Shown piece after piece: positions 1-8,814 of a DNA stretch of 33,287 nucleotides. The notes below the pieces were generated by a model, which saw only the letters and a program-made list of their open reading frames with translations, had not been told where the DNA came from and ran no database searches. This DNA comes from an uncultured Barnesiella sp. (GTDB taxonomy: Bacteria > Bacteroidota > Bacteroidia > Bacteroidales > Barnesiellaceae), in contig CALUJQ010000032.1 of NCBI GenBank assembly GCA_944320995.1, forward strand, positions 1-33,287, in the 5' to 3' direction. Positions within the stretch are counted from its first letter, which is position 1, and every line of letters starts with the position of its first letter. The position numbers and the translations under genes were made by a program.

Positions 1-138
1 GAAAAACTGGGTCATACCGTAGATCGCAAACAAATCGTTATCAAAGATACGATTAAAGAAGTGGGTAACTACAAAGCCACCATCAAACTCCACAAGGAGG
101 TCAGCGTGGAAATCCCCTTCGAAGTGGTTGCCGAATAA
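1..138 (+). CDS. rplI: 50S ribosomal protein L9, C-terminal end (partial)
   Basis: The window opens inside this gene; frame 1 is open to a TAA at 136-138. The 45 visible residues end in LHKEVSVEIPFEVVAE, the typical C-terminus of Bacteroidales ribosomal protein L9. L9 binds 23S rRNA near the L1 stalk and helps keep the reading frame during translation. Only the end of the C-terminal domain is present, so start and upstream partners cannot be seen (rpsF and rpsR are the usual ones). A strong hairpin with a T-run follows within 25 bases and ends the transcript. Confidence 0.93.
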   Translation, partial: EKLGHTVDRKQIVIKDTIKEVGNYKATIKLHKEVSVEIPFEVVAE

Positions 139-157
139 CAATCATATCCATTATAAG

Positions 158-191
158 AAAGCGTATCGTTTTTCAGCGATACGCTTTTTTT
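158..191. terminator. Bidirectional intrinsic terminator between rplI and the convergent lipoprotein gene
   Basis: Arms GCGTATCG (161-168) and CGATACGC (177-184) pair perfectly. A-run 158-160 and T-run 185-191 flank them, so the hairpin has a U-tract on either strand. It lies between two convergent genes, and the stop of the minus-strand gene (190-192) overlaps its T-run. Confidence 0.9.
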
Positions 192-1359
192 ATATCTCCT
201 TTATCAACGAGTCCGGCTTAACCGAAACCGAATCGCGCCTTACCCGATAAGGCAGCAACTCTTGCAACCGGCGCTCCAACTCCGTTATCGTCATATCACG
301 GGAATCGATAGAACCATCGGGAGTGATCAATATAAAATGAGGAATCGAAGCCAAGGCGTATCGGGTCTCTATATCGGCTGGGACAGCAGCGATACATGGA
401 TACCCCCACAAATGCAAGTCCCTGATCTTCTCCCTCCATTTCGCCTCGTCCGTATCCAACGAAACCGATACGAAAGTCGCTCCCCGATAGGCATATTGAC
501 GACAGAGTTCGCTCCATTTTACCATGGCCCGGCAAGCGGGTTGGCTATCCGAACGCCAGAACCCGACAACGGTATAACGGGCGTACCCCATATATCCCGA
601 CAAATTGAGTTCCCGTCCCGATAGCTCGACCAACGGAATATCGACATACGGGTTGCCCGGCTCTATCTTATGGGCATTGCGCAAACGTTGAGCTATATTC
701 GACAATACCTGTACATTTCTACTCCGGCTGCCGAATCCCGACAAAAGGCTCTGTAACTCCTCTTCACTGAAACGGCTCTGCATGACTTCAAGCAACCAAA
801 GCGCTGCCGGTGAATAGCTATTCCGGCGGATAAACCGATAGGCCAGTTGCTTCTCCCGATTGTCCAACCGAGTGTATTCGTCGAACATCGACTGCTCGAT
901 TGCCGTATCCATGCGACCAACGTTTACCTGTTCGAGATAACGCCCATGCAACCGATGCCGCAGAGAATCCAATGTATAGGCTTCGGCCTTATATGAGTCG
1001 AAGGCATCGTTTTGTTCGGTTCCCTTCACCGTCGAAAACGTAGTGTCCATCGTTACCTCGATAGGCCCGTTTTCCAATATGAACAACAGAGGGACGGCCA
1101 GAGAATCAAGCGAGCGATTAAATCGCAAGTATGCCATTATCGGCTGCTCCTGCACCCCTCGAAAAGAGAAAACGCCTCCATCGACAATCGCACTGTCCAG
1201 ATTGACCAATTCATCGCCGTTGCTATGGGATAAATAAATTATATTCCCGTCGGCATTGGGGTTATTCACGTGGCCGCTAATAAGATAGGCAGTTTCGGTT
1301 CCGCCTTGGCAACCGGCACACAACAAAAGCAAAAATATCCATGACCAGACTCTATCCAT
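190..1359 (-). CDS. DUF4369/thioredoxin-fold lipoprotein with degenerate active site
   Basis: A 389-residue protein from the ATG at 1359. The frame stays open to a TTG at 1383, but ATG is preferred because an AAAGGA ribosome site lies just upstream and a clean lipoprotein signal follows (hydrophobic run, then LCAGC with Cys17). Residues about 23-120 resemble the DUF4369 beta-rich N-terminal domain of Bacteroidales TlpA/ResA-like proteins. Residues about 245-375 resemble an AhpC/TSA-thioredoxin fold ending in a cis-Pro-type IPHFILITPDG segment. Where TlpA proteins carry WCxxC, this one reads FWRSDSQPACRAM with a single cysteine, so ordinary disulfide exchange is unlikely. It is probably anchored in the envelope facing the periplasm. 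It is transcribed in the PUL direction but separated from it by a hairpin and its own promoter-like sequence. Confidence 0.85.
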   Translation of the reverse strand: MDRVWSWIFLLLLCAGCQGGTETAYLISGHVNNPNADGNIIYLSHSNGDELVNLDSAIVDGGVFSFRGVQEQPIMAYLRFNRSLDSLAVPLLFILENGPIEVTMDTTFSTVKGTEQNDAFDSYKAEAYTLDSLRHRLHGRYLEQVNVGRMDTAIEQSMFDEYTRLDNREKQLAYRFIRRNSYSPAALWLLEVMQSRFSEEELQSLLSGFGSRSRNVQVLSNIAQRLRNAHKIEPGNPYVDIPLVELSGRELNLSGYMGYARYTVVGFWRSDSQPACRAMVKWSELCRQYAYRGATFVSVSLDTDEAKWREKIRDLHLWGYPCIAAVPADIETRYALASIPHFILITPDGSIDSRDMTITELERRLQELLPYRVRRDSVSVKPDSLIKEI

Positions 1360-1364
1360 TATTC

Positions 1365-1388
1365 CTTTGTTTCGATGAAACAAAGATA
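1365..1388 (-). promoter_or_regulatory. -7 box overlapped by a perfect 9-bp dyad, upstream of the thioredoxin-fold lipoprotein gene
   Basis: On the minus strand 1388-1381 reads TATCTTTG, an exact match to the Bacteroidales -7 consensus TAnnTTTG. CTTTGTTTC (1365-1373) and GAAACAAAG (1377-1385) form a perfect inverted repeat with a 3-base centre. The dyad overlaps the -7 box and runs into the ribosome-binding region. No convincing -33 TTTG is seen at the expected spacing. The predicted leader would be only about 16 bases, so the dyad may act as a DNA operator rather than an RNA hairpin. Confidence 0.5.
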
Positions 1389-1505
1389 AAAAAGTTTTTC
1401 ATTCCTTCTCTCTCCCCGCATACGATAATCTTTTTTTCTGTTTCAAAACGGGACAGAAACCCTTCTAACCGAGAGGAGGCACCCTGCTCCAATCGCATCT
1501 ACAAC

Positions 1506-1540
1506 GAGGGGGCTGCCGATTGAAATCCGGCAGCCCCCTC
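1506..1540 (-). terminator. Strong GC-rich hairpin at the 3' end of the PUL operon
   Basis: Arms 1506-1518 and 1528-1540 are 13-base perfect complements, rich in G and C, around a 9-base loop. The hairpin lies 33 bases past the stop of the last PUL gene. On the minus strand it lacks a good U-tract, so it may mark the operon end as an RNA 3' end stabiliser or a factor-aided terminator rather than a classical intrinsic one. Confidence 0.6.
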
Positions 1541-1572
1541 CTCACCATTCTTATTGTCCCCTCATTATGTAA

Positions 1573-3501
1573 CTATTCTATTTCTATCTCAAAAGGTGTT
1601 GCAGGCAATCCGGCCGAATTGTAAAGATTGGCATCGTCGGGATTGTCGCCCCACGCATAGCGCACCGAATGCGGTTCCGATATATCGGGGCATGAGAGTA
1701 CCACCCGGTCTTTCCCGCTCACCTTGGCTTGCACCCAATGATATACACCGTCGCTCCCGGCTACGGCAAAGCTCATCAAATAACCATACTTGTTTTTCAC
1801 GGTCAATCCATCGGCCACATGGTCAAACTGTACCACCACCTTGTCCTCTACCCGGCGAGCCGTTTTTGCGACAGGGCTTTCACATACCACATCGGAGAAG
1901 CCGTAATCTTTATGCAGAGCGTGTCTGGCCAATCGTCCCCCCACGTCTTGTTTGTTTTTGGGGTGAATATCGGCAGCCTCGCCAATATCGATAATCACAG
2001 CCTGTCCCGTATGAGGCAACGACAAGGTTTGTGTCTGGGCGGCACGGACTTGTGCCCACAGGCTTTCGCCCGGCTCGGCTACGGGTTCCATATAGTTGGC
2101 CAACTGTACCCAGTAGAAGGGAAACTCACTGTGCCACTTCGTCCGCCAGTCATTGATCATGGCCGGGAACAAATCGAAATATTCGGCAGCACGATTGGTA
2201 TTGTTCTCGCCTTGATACCAAATAACGCCCCGTATGCTCAAATCGACCAACGGATTTACCATCGCGTTATAGAGTAACGAAGGATAGGCGTTAGGGCCAT
2301 ATTCTACAAAATCGAAATCGGTATTGGAAGCCGACACCTTATATTTCCAAACACCGGACAAAGGGATAATCTTATCCTCCACTTTCAAATAGATTTCATT
2401 GGCCGGACCATACAAACCGCCTCCGCCTCTGTAATCCGAGATTTTTATCGTAATCTCGTTCGACTCTTCCAATACACCGGCCGGGACACTGTACAAACGA
2501 CGCACATCGTAACCTTCCGTCTCGCCTATTTTTTGACCGTTTATCCATGTCACATCATCATCGTCGATGACATGCAAACTCAATACAGCCTCTTTCCCGG
2601 CGTATTCCTCGGGCAGGGAGAAACAATAGGTTTGCCACACGACACCATCGAGCGAAACGAGTTCTTCGTTCGACCACAACCCCGGTACGGCAACCTCTTT
2701 CCAATCGGTTTTGGAGTACGAGGGCAAATACCACTGCTCGGCCACACCCGGCTCCTCCTTCATCGACTCGATGAATTTCGCCCGGTTCTCATCGCTGCGC
2801 CGTACATACTCCTCAAATTGCGGAGAGCGCATACGCTCTTGCAAACGTTTGTATTTCGGGAAGTTATCGATAGCTTCCATACTCATCCACGACTCTATGT
2901 CGGTTCCTCCCCACGATGTATTGATAAACCCGACAGGAACACCCAATTCACGATAAAGTTCCCGGGCGAAAAAATATCCTACGGCCGAGAAATCGCCGGC
3001 TGTCGCCGAGGAACAGACTTGCCATTCGCCCTGCACATCGTCGAGCGGGAGATGCGACATGACCTGTTTCACATTGAACGAGCGCAAAAGCGGATATTTA
3101 TCGGCATCGGCAATCTCCTCAGCGGCATTCATCGCTGTTTGCAATCGGAATTCCATATTGGATTGTCCGCTGCATATCCACACCTCGCCCAACCAAACGT
3201 CGGTAAAAACAAGACTCTCTTTCTTCCCTTCCACAGTCAACGTATAGGGTCCGCCGGCCGGCATCGATGGCAACGAGACCGACCATTTCCCCTCGGTATC
3301 GGCCCGGGTACTCCCCTTCTGTCCATTCAACTCGACCGTAATTTTCTCTTTGGGGGCCGAAGTTCCCCATAATTCGACAGGCTTACCCCGCTGCAAAACC
3401 ATGTGATCGGCAAAAATATGGGGCATGGAAAGCGTATGTGTCCCGGCCCATATCCAACCGCTGCAAAAAATCCACAGTAAAAGGAAAAAATATTTCTTCA
3501 T
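1573..3501 (-). CDS. Sialate O-acetylesterase-type (SASA/SGNH) carbohydrate esterase
   Basis: 642 residues with a Sec signal peptide (about 1-19) and no lipobox cysteine, so periplasmic or secreted. The SGNH/SASA fold is shown by the nucleophile motif SGQSNM (Ser114), the block GVIWYQGENN, and a C-terminal DIHPKNK segment supplying the Asp-His pair. The catalytic fold is interrupted at roughly residues 255-380 by a GH2-like jelly-roll domain containing VTWINGQKIG, a known architecture in this esterase group. Family members remove O-acetyl groups from sialic acids or from plant glycans (CE20-type xyloglucan acetylesterases). Given the GH5, GH2 and GH130 neighbours, deacetylation of an acetylated mannan or glucan oligosaccharide is the more likely role. 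It is the last gene of the PUL, 18 bases after the rhamnosidase gene. Confidence 0.87.
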   Translation of the reverse strand: MKKYFFLLLWIFCSGWIWAGTHTLSMPHIFADHMVLQRGKPVELWGTSAPKEKITVELNGQKGSTRADTEGKWSVSLPSMPAGGPYTLTVEGKKESLVFTDVWLGEVWICSGQSNMEFRLQTAMNAAEEIADADKYPLLRSFNVKQVMSHLPLDDVQGEWQVCSSATAGDFSAVGYFFARELYRELGVPVGFINTSWGGTDIESWMSMEAIDNFPKYKRLQERMRSPQFEEYVRRSDENRAKFIESMKEEPGVAEQWYLPSYSKTDWKEVAVPGLWSNEELVSLDGVVWQTYCFSLPEEYAGKEAVLSLHVIDDDDVTWINGQKIGETEGYDVRRLYSVPAGVLEESNEITIKISDYRGGGGLYGPANEIYLKVEDKIIPLSGVWKYKVSASNTDFDFVEYGPNAYPSLLYNAMVNPLVDLSIRGVIWYQGENNTNRAAEYFDLFPAMINDWRTKWHSEFPFYWVQLANYMEPVAEPGESLWAQVRAAQTQTLSLPHTGQAVIIDIGEAADIHPKNKQDVGGRLARHALHKDYGFSDVVCESPVAKTARRVEDKVVVQFDHVADGLTVKNKYGYLMSFAVAGSDGVYHWVQAKVSGKDRVVLSCPDISEPHSVRYAWGDNPDDANLYNSAGLPATPFEIEIE

Positions 3502-3519
3502 AACAATATCGGTTAAAGA

Positions 3520-6177
3520 TTAATGCGCCACCGATTGCAATTCAAATTTATGAACGCCCGACGAAAAGGTTGTCGCCCCATCGTAGGCCACATTGTCACC
3601 CAAAGGTGCAAAAGTAGCCTCCACCCCTTCGGGCAGGACGAGTTCGTACGTGATACCGTGCCGGTCGTGGCGAGTCCACGAAGCGGATATGCAGCCATAG
3701 GGAGTCTCGTGTTCGACGGCAAGCGAATTCAAGTCGTCGGGGAAATAGGGTTGCAACACAAGGTGGCGAAATCCCGGCCGGGATTCGTCGATGCGCAAGC
3801 CGCCCAGTGTTTTGTACAACCAAGCGCCTATCTCGCCAAACATAATATGGTTCAAAGAGTTGTCGATAATCACATCTGTACGCCAATTTTCATGCAACGT
3901 AGTCGCTCCGTTCTTAATCCAATATCCCCACGACGGGTACGACTCCTGCGTCGCTACCCGATAAGCGGTCTCGGGATAACCATTGTCGGACAAAGCCCCG
4001 AGCAAAGCCTTACTACCCAACAGCCCCACGTCGATATGGCACGAATCGGCCTCTACCCGGCGATTCAACTGCTCGGCCACCTTTGCCCGATATTCATCGG
4101 GAACTACATTCCAATAAAGCGGCATAGCCAATTCGGTTTGTGTGCCCGAAGCATAAATGCCGGTCTCCTTATCGAGATAACGGTCGTTGATAGCCTTTCT
4201 TATCTTGCCGGCGAGAGCCTCATAATAAACGGCATCGTCGGCATAACCGAGCTGTGCGGCCGCCTTCGCCAAAATGGCAACATCGGTATAATAGTAAATC
4301 GAAGTGGTCAAGGTCACGTCGCTTTTACTCCGAACCGGAATCCAGTCGCCCAATCCCCAGTCGGTAAGATTATCGGGGGCTATCGACTCGATATAAGCCA
4401 CATATTTTTTCACCGACGGGTACATGCGGCGCAAAAGCGTGTCATCGCCATAGAAACGATAAACCTCCCACGGAATGATAATCGACGCGCTGGTCCAGTC
4501 AACCCCGTTGGCCCAGTCGAATCCCCATACCGACGTGGGGACGATGCAGGGATAGACCCCGCTCTCCCGCTGGGCGTCGATAAAATCGGGCAGCCACTTT
4601 TCATACACCGTAACGGCATCGAAGTTGTACAGCCCGGTCTCTATGGCAATATGGGCATCGCCGGTCCAACCGTTTTTCTCACGTTGCGGACAGTCGGTGG
4701 GATAACCGAACAGGTTGGACAGATAGGAGTTATTCGTCGCCTGCCATATCTTGTTCAGCAACTCGGACGAAGAGCTGAAACGCCCGGCTACCGGGACATC
4801 GCTGTGCATCTTCAAAGCCACCACGCTATTTTCATAGAGGGCAACCGGCTGTGACGAAGTTACTTCCACATATTGGAATCCTTTGTAATTGAACTTGGGG
4901 GTAAAACGGGTGAGGCCATCTTTCAGAACGACAATATCCGTTTGAAAGGGATCGCTCCCGTCGGTCGGGCGATAATGGTAGTCGATATTGGCCAAATTCA
5001 CCGTCCCGTCGGCATTGAGCATCTCGCCATGTTTCAGGCGCAAGACGGTACCGGCTTTCCCCGTGACCGAAAGTTCTACGGTTCCTGCCATGTTCTCGGG
5101 GAAATGATATACATAACACGTATCGCTCTTCTTCTCAAAACGGGTTGCCTCATAACGAGCAACCGCCCTTATCGGCACCGACATTTGCGATTCGATCCGT
5201 TGCGTGGGCGAAGGCACTACCTCCACAACGCGCCATTGCGACACATCGCACCCCGGTTTATTCCAATCGTCTATCTCCCGACGGGCATCATAATGCTCGG
5301 CCGTATAAATGCTGTTGAATATCACCGGGCTGTCGGTCGTCAACCAACTATTGTCGGTTGACAAGGTATCGACTTGCCCGTCGGCATATTCGACACGCAC
5401 CTGCGCAATGAATGCAGGACGGTTTCGCCATGCGGCTTGATCGAAAAACCAAACCGCCGTAGATTGATGATTATACCAACCGTTGCCCAACTGCACCCCA
5501 ATCGTATTTTCACCCTCCGACATATTGCCGGTTATATCATACATTACCGACAAGATACGTTTGTCGAAATGGGTGTACATGGGATCCAAGAAATGGTCGC
5601 CTATGCGAGTACCGTTCAAAGAGAGTTCATACAGTCCGGCAGCAGCTATAATCACATAGGCCTGTTTCACCTCGCCTTTTACTTCGAAACTCTTCCTGAA
5701 ATAGGGCGACGGACGATAATTCTTATCCCGGCCGTCGCTTATCCAACGGGCATTCTCCCACTCGCCGGACGAGAGTATCCCCGTTGTGAACGTACTTACC
5801 GGGGAAGAGATTCTTTCTTCCGCTCCCGCTGTCTGGTAACTTACTTTCCAATAATATTTAGTCCACGATTGCAACGAATCGCCGGCATACACAACCCGGC
5901 GAACCGTTGCGGGGAGCTCTCCGCTATCCCAACAACCGGCCGAGCCTTGTGCTACTGCCGTGCTGTCGGCGGCTACCCATACCCTGCTCCACATGACCGA
6001 GTCGCCTTGCGCCACAGGTATTTTCCATGACAACCGCGGCGACCGGGTATCTACCCCCAACGGGGTTGTCAAATACTCACACTCCAACGCATAGGGAGGT
6101 TCGAGACTTGCTTGGCAAGAGAGTAACAAACAGCCCGATAACAAGGCCAATCCGTAACTAAATATTTTGTCAGACAT
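3520..6177 (-). CDS. GH78 alpha-L-rhamnosidase lipoprotein
   Basis: 885 residues from the ATG at 6177. The frame is open further upstream to 6342, but that extension would overlap the transporter gene and has no signal peptide, whereas ATG 6177 gives a lipoprotein signal ending LLLSC (Cys21). N-terminal fibronectin-like and jelly-roll domains (about 28-450) precede an (alpha/alpha)6 barrel with CPQREKNGWTGD. Here Asp495, Glu500 and Asp507 have the same spacing as Asp567, Glu572 and Asp579 of Bacillus RhaB; a later TLHENW supplies the conserved Glu expected as the base. The enzyme inverts and removes terminal alpha-L-rhamnose. The residues after the lipid cysteine (QASLEP) are not acidic, suggesting a periplasm-facing anchor. 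A rhamnosidase inside a gluco-mannan-like PUL is unusual. Confidence 0.93.
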   Translation of the reverse strand: MSDKIFSYGLALLSGCLLLSCQASLEPPYALECEYLTTPLGVDTRSPRLSWKIPVAQGDSVMWSRVWVAADSTAVAQGSAGCWDSGELPATVRRVVYAGDSLQSWTKYYWKVSYQTAGAEERISSPVSTFTTGILSSGEWENARWISDGRDKNYRPSPYFRKSFEVKGEVKQAYVIIAAAGLYELSLNGTRIGDHFLDPMYTHFDKRILSVMYDITGNMSEGENTIGVQLGNGWYNHQSTAVWFFDQAAWRNRPAFIAQVRVEYADGQVDTLSTDNSWLTTDSPVIFNSIYTAEHYDARREIDDWNKPGCDVSQWRVVEVVPSPTQRIESQMSVPIRAVARYEATRFEKKSDTCYVYHFPENMAGTVELSVTGKAGTVLRLKHGEMLNADGTVNLANIDYHYRPTDGSDPFQTDIVVLKDGLTRFTPKFNYKGFQYVEVTSSQPVALYENSVVALKMHSDVPVAGRFSSSSELLNKIWQATNNSYLSNLFGYPTDCPQREKNGWTGDAHIAIETGLYNFDAVTVYEKWLPDFIDAQRESGVYPCIVPTSVWGFDWANGVDWTSASIIIPWEVYRFYGDDTLLRRMYPSVKKYVAYIESIAPDNLTDWGLGDWIPVRSKSDVTLTTSIYYYTDVAILAKAAAQLGYADDAVYYEALAGKIRKAINDRYLDKETGIYASGTQTELAMPLYWNVVPDEYRAKVAEQLNRRVEADSCHIDVGLLGSKALLGALSDNGYPETAYRVATQESYPSWGYWIKNGATTLHENWRTDVIIDNSLNHIMFGEIGAWLYKTLGGLRIDESRPGFRHLVLQPYFPDDLNSLAVEHETPYGCISASWTRHDRHGITYELVLPEGVEATFAPLGDNVAYDGATTFSSGVHKFELQSVAH

Positions 6178-6200
6178 CGGTTTATTACGATTAAAGTTTT

Positions 6201-7610
6201 TTATTGTTTCGCTGCACTTTCCCGACGGCTGTCCAATTCGGCGGAAATCTGCGACAACCGTTTCTCGCTCAAAGGATAACGCGAAATGAAGAGGGCGGAG
6301 ATTCCGGTCGCTATGGCCGGGAAGATACTCATCATCAAACAAATACCTGTCAATGCAGATTCAGACTGTATGATATTGGCTTTGAATCCGAAATAGGACA
6401 GCAACCAACCGGTCAAAGAACCGCCGAGAGTCCACCCCAGTTTTTGCGACATCGACGACGAGGAGAAGATAAGGCCGGTAGCCCGGCGCCCTGTTTTCCA
6501 TTCCGAGTAATCCGATATATCGGCATACATCGACCACAGCAAGGGCGACACGATTCCGGCACAAATACTGATGATGATCTGCAAAGCCAAGATTCCGTAA
6601 ACGCCATCTTTGGGGAGGAAATAGAAAATAATGCTGAACAGGGTAGCTCCCACCGTTGCCGACAGGAAGGTATATTTCTTGCCCAACACCCGAGTCAACG
6701 CCGGCACCAACATGATACCCAGTATATTGGCGGCTTGTCCCAACACGAGATAAATGGTAACCAGTGTCACCGAGGCACTCATGAAAGTGAAGGAGAAGGT
6801 GTCGGGGGCCTCGACATAATACTTGAAGTAATAGACCGCCGACCCGTCACGCAAAGAGTTGAACCCGATGACCATGATACCGGCCACCAAAAGAATCCAC
6901 CACGGCTTGTTCGTGGCCAAATCCTTGACATCGTCTTTGAGAGATGTTTTCTCCTCCTTGATGGGTTTTACCCGCTCTTTGGTCCACGAGAAGGTGAGGA
7001 AAAACATAATCGCCGCCAATACCGCAAAGACAACGGCGGCCATTTGCCAACCGAAAGCCTGCGACGGAATCCCATCGACCAGTTTCATCTTGCTGAATAT
7101 ATCGACCAAAGGCTCTATCAAGAAAAGCGACAGAATACTTCCGCCGAACGCAAAGGTCATTCGGTATGACGATAGCGAGGTACGGGTCTGAGGATCGGAC
7201 GACATGACACCCAGCAACGAAGCATAAGGAACATTGACAAACGAATAGACCATCATCATGAGCGTATAGGTAACATACGCGTAAACAATCTTGGATATTT
7301 CGCTCTCACCGCCCCATGCCGAGAAGGTCAAGACTCCGCACAACCCGAAAGGGATTGCCCCCCACAACAGATAAGGGCGGAATTTCCCGAAACGGGAATG
7401 CGTGCGATCGCCCAAAATACCGATAAAGGGATCGAGAAAGGTATCCCAAATACGGGTAATCAATATCATCGTCCCGACGACCGCAGCCGAAATACCTACC
7501 ACGTCGGTGTAGAAGAACAGCAGATACATGGTGAAGAGTTTCCAAAACATGGAAGAGGCTGCATCACCCAAGCCATATCCTATTTTTTCTCTTAATCTCA
7601 CACGTTCCAT
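6201..7610 (-). CDS. GPH-family (MelB-like) sugar:cation symporter
   Basis: 469 residues with about 12 hydrophobic segments and the glycoside-pentoside-hexuronide signature: YGLGD near the N-terminus, then DPFIGILGDRTHSRFGKFRP in the loop after TM2. Members are inner-membrane MFS proteins that import di- and oligosaccharides with Na+ or H+. It lies 6 bases after the GH130 gene, an arrangement known from the Bacteroides mannan operon in which a symporter brings in the disaccharide used by the phosphorylase. The inferred cargo is therefore a beta-1,4 mannosyl-glucose or mannobiose-type disaccharide. Confidence 0.93.
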   Translation of the reverse strand: MERVRLREKIGYGLGDAASSMFWKLFTMYLLFFYTDVVGISAAVVGTMILITRIWDTFLDPFIGILGDRTHSRFGKFRPYLLWGAIPFGLCGVLTFSAWGGESEISKIVYAYVTYTLMMMVYSFVNVPYASLLGVMSSDPQTRTSLSSYRMTFAFGGSILSLFLIEPLVDIFSKMKLVDGIPSQAFGWQMAAVVFAVLAAIMFFLTFSWTKERVKPIKEEKTSLKDDVKDLATNKPWWILLVAGIMVIGFNSLRDGSAVYYFKYYVEAPDTFSFTFMSASVTLVTIYLVLGQAANILGIMLVPALTRVLGKKYTFLSATVGATLFSIIFYFLPKDGVYGILALQIIISICAGIVSPLLWSMYADISDYSEWKTGRRATGLIFSSSSMSQKLGWTLGGSLTGWLLSYFGFKANIIQSESALTGICLMMSIFPAIATGISALFISRYPLSEKRLSQISAELDSRRESAAKQ

Positions 7611-7616
7611 GGCATT

Positions 7617-8780
7617 TTATTTCAAAAATTTTTTATTGTGTTCCACCATTGCGATAATGGCGCGGACCGATTCTATCGAACGCAAACCGTCGGCCGGGGT
7701 ATGCAAGCAATAATCTACCAATCGATCTAAGGTCGATTCGGCCACATGCATACGGGTATCGGACGAAGCATAATAGATATAAACTTTTCCATCTTCATCG
7801 GCTATCCAACCATTGGAGAACAACACATTCGAAACATCTCCGACACGTTCGTCATCGACAGGAGCCATAAAATAACCGGCCGGTTCGGCAATCACCTTCG
7901 TGGGGTCTTCGAGCGAGGTCATATACAAATAGAGTACATAACGCAACCCGGCAGCGCAACAGCGAACTCCGTGTGCAAGGTGCAACCAGCCTTTTTCGGT
8001 TTTGATCGGGTGTGGGCCTTCGCCGTTTTTCACCTCTTTGATCGTGTGATATTCCCGTTTATTGATAATCACTTCGTCACGTACTTCGGCGTGGCAGATG
8101 TCATCGACCAATGCCCAGCCAATACCGCCTCCGTTACCCGTGTCGATAAATCCGTCCTGCGGACGAGTGTAGAGAGCATATTTCCCGTTCACGAATTCCG
8201 GGTGCAAAACGACATTGCGTTGCTGGCTGCCGGTCTTTAAATCGGGAAGGCGCTCCCACGTTTTCAAATCTTTCGTACGGGCTATTCCCGCCGAAGCCAC
8301 CGCAGCCGACAAATCGCCCGGACGGGCATTGGGATCTTTGCGCTCGGCACAGAATATACCGTAAATCCAACCGTCTTCGTGAGCCGTAAGGCGCATGTCA
8401 TACATGTTGGTATCGGGAATATCGGTCTCGGGCATCAATATGGGATAGTCCCAAAAACGGAATCCGTCTACCGGGCTGTCGCTCTCGGCCACGGCAAAAA
8501 ACGACTTGCGGTCGTCGCCTTCGACCCGTACCACCAAATAGTATTTGCCATTCAGTTTAATCGCACCCGAATTCATCGTAGCATTGATTCCGATTCGCTC
8601 TTCCATGTAGGGATTTGTCGTTTCATCGAAATCATACCGCCAGATCAAAGGTGTATGCTCGGCCGTCACCACGGGGTTTTTATAGCGAACGTAAACCCCA
8701 TTGCTTTTATTGCATTTCTCATTCTTCCTTGAAAGAAGGGCTTCATGCTCTTTTTTCAGTTTTTCAAACTCTTGTACCAT
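7617..8780 (-). CDS. GH130 (subfamily 1-like) 4-O-beta-D-mannosyl-D-glucose phosphorylase
   Basis: 387 residues with no signal peptide, so cytoplasmic. The sequence follows the B. fragilis-type mannosylglucose phosphorylase over its length: [17 protein letters not shown], then [35 protein letters not shown] and MYDMRLT, where Asp128 aligns with the reported catalytic Asp. The reaction is Man-beta-1,4-Glc + Pi giving alpha-mannose 1-phosphate + glucose, which saves one ATP. In B. fragilis the substrate is made from mannobiose by a cellobiose 2-epimerase; no epimerase gene is in this window. Other GH130 subfamilies act on mannobiose or mannosyl-GlcNAc, but the five-block, roughly 390-residue form favours subfamily 1. 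Confidence 0.9.
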   Translation of the reverse strand: MVQEFEKLKKEHEALLSRKNEKCNKSNGVYVRYKNPVVTAEHTPLIWRYDFDETTNPYMEERIGINATMNSGAIKLNGKYYLVVRVEGDDRKSFFAVAESDSPVDGFRFWDYPILMPETDIPDTNMYDMRLTAHEDGWIYGIFCAERKDPNARPGDLSAAVASAGIARTKDLKTWERLPDLKTGSQQRNVVLHPEFVNGKYALYTRPQDGFIDTGNGGGIGWALVDDICHAEVRDEVIINKREYHTIKEVKNGEGPHPIKTEKGWLHLAHGVRCCAAGLRYVLYLYMTSLEDPTKVIAEPAGYFMAPVDDERVGDVSNVLFSNGWIADEDGKVYIYYASSDTRMHVAESTLDRLVDYCLHTPADGLRSIESVRAIIAMVEHNKKFLK

Positions 8781-8814
8781 AAGCTTTATAATATCTTAAA
8801 TAAACAATCCTATA

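Noticed and set aside
6178..6342. N-terminal extension of the GH78 rhamnosidase
   Set aside because: It would overlap the transporter gene and hide the lipoprotein signal that begins at ATG 6177.
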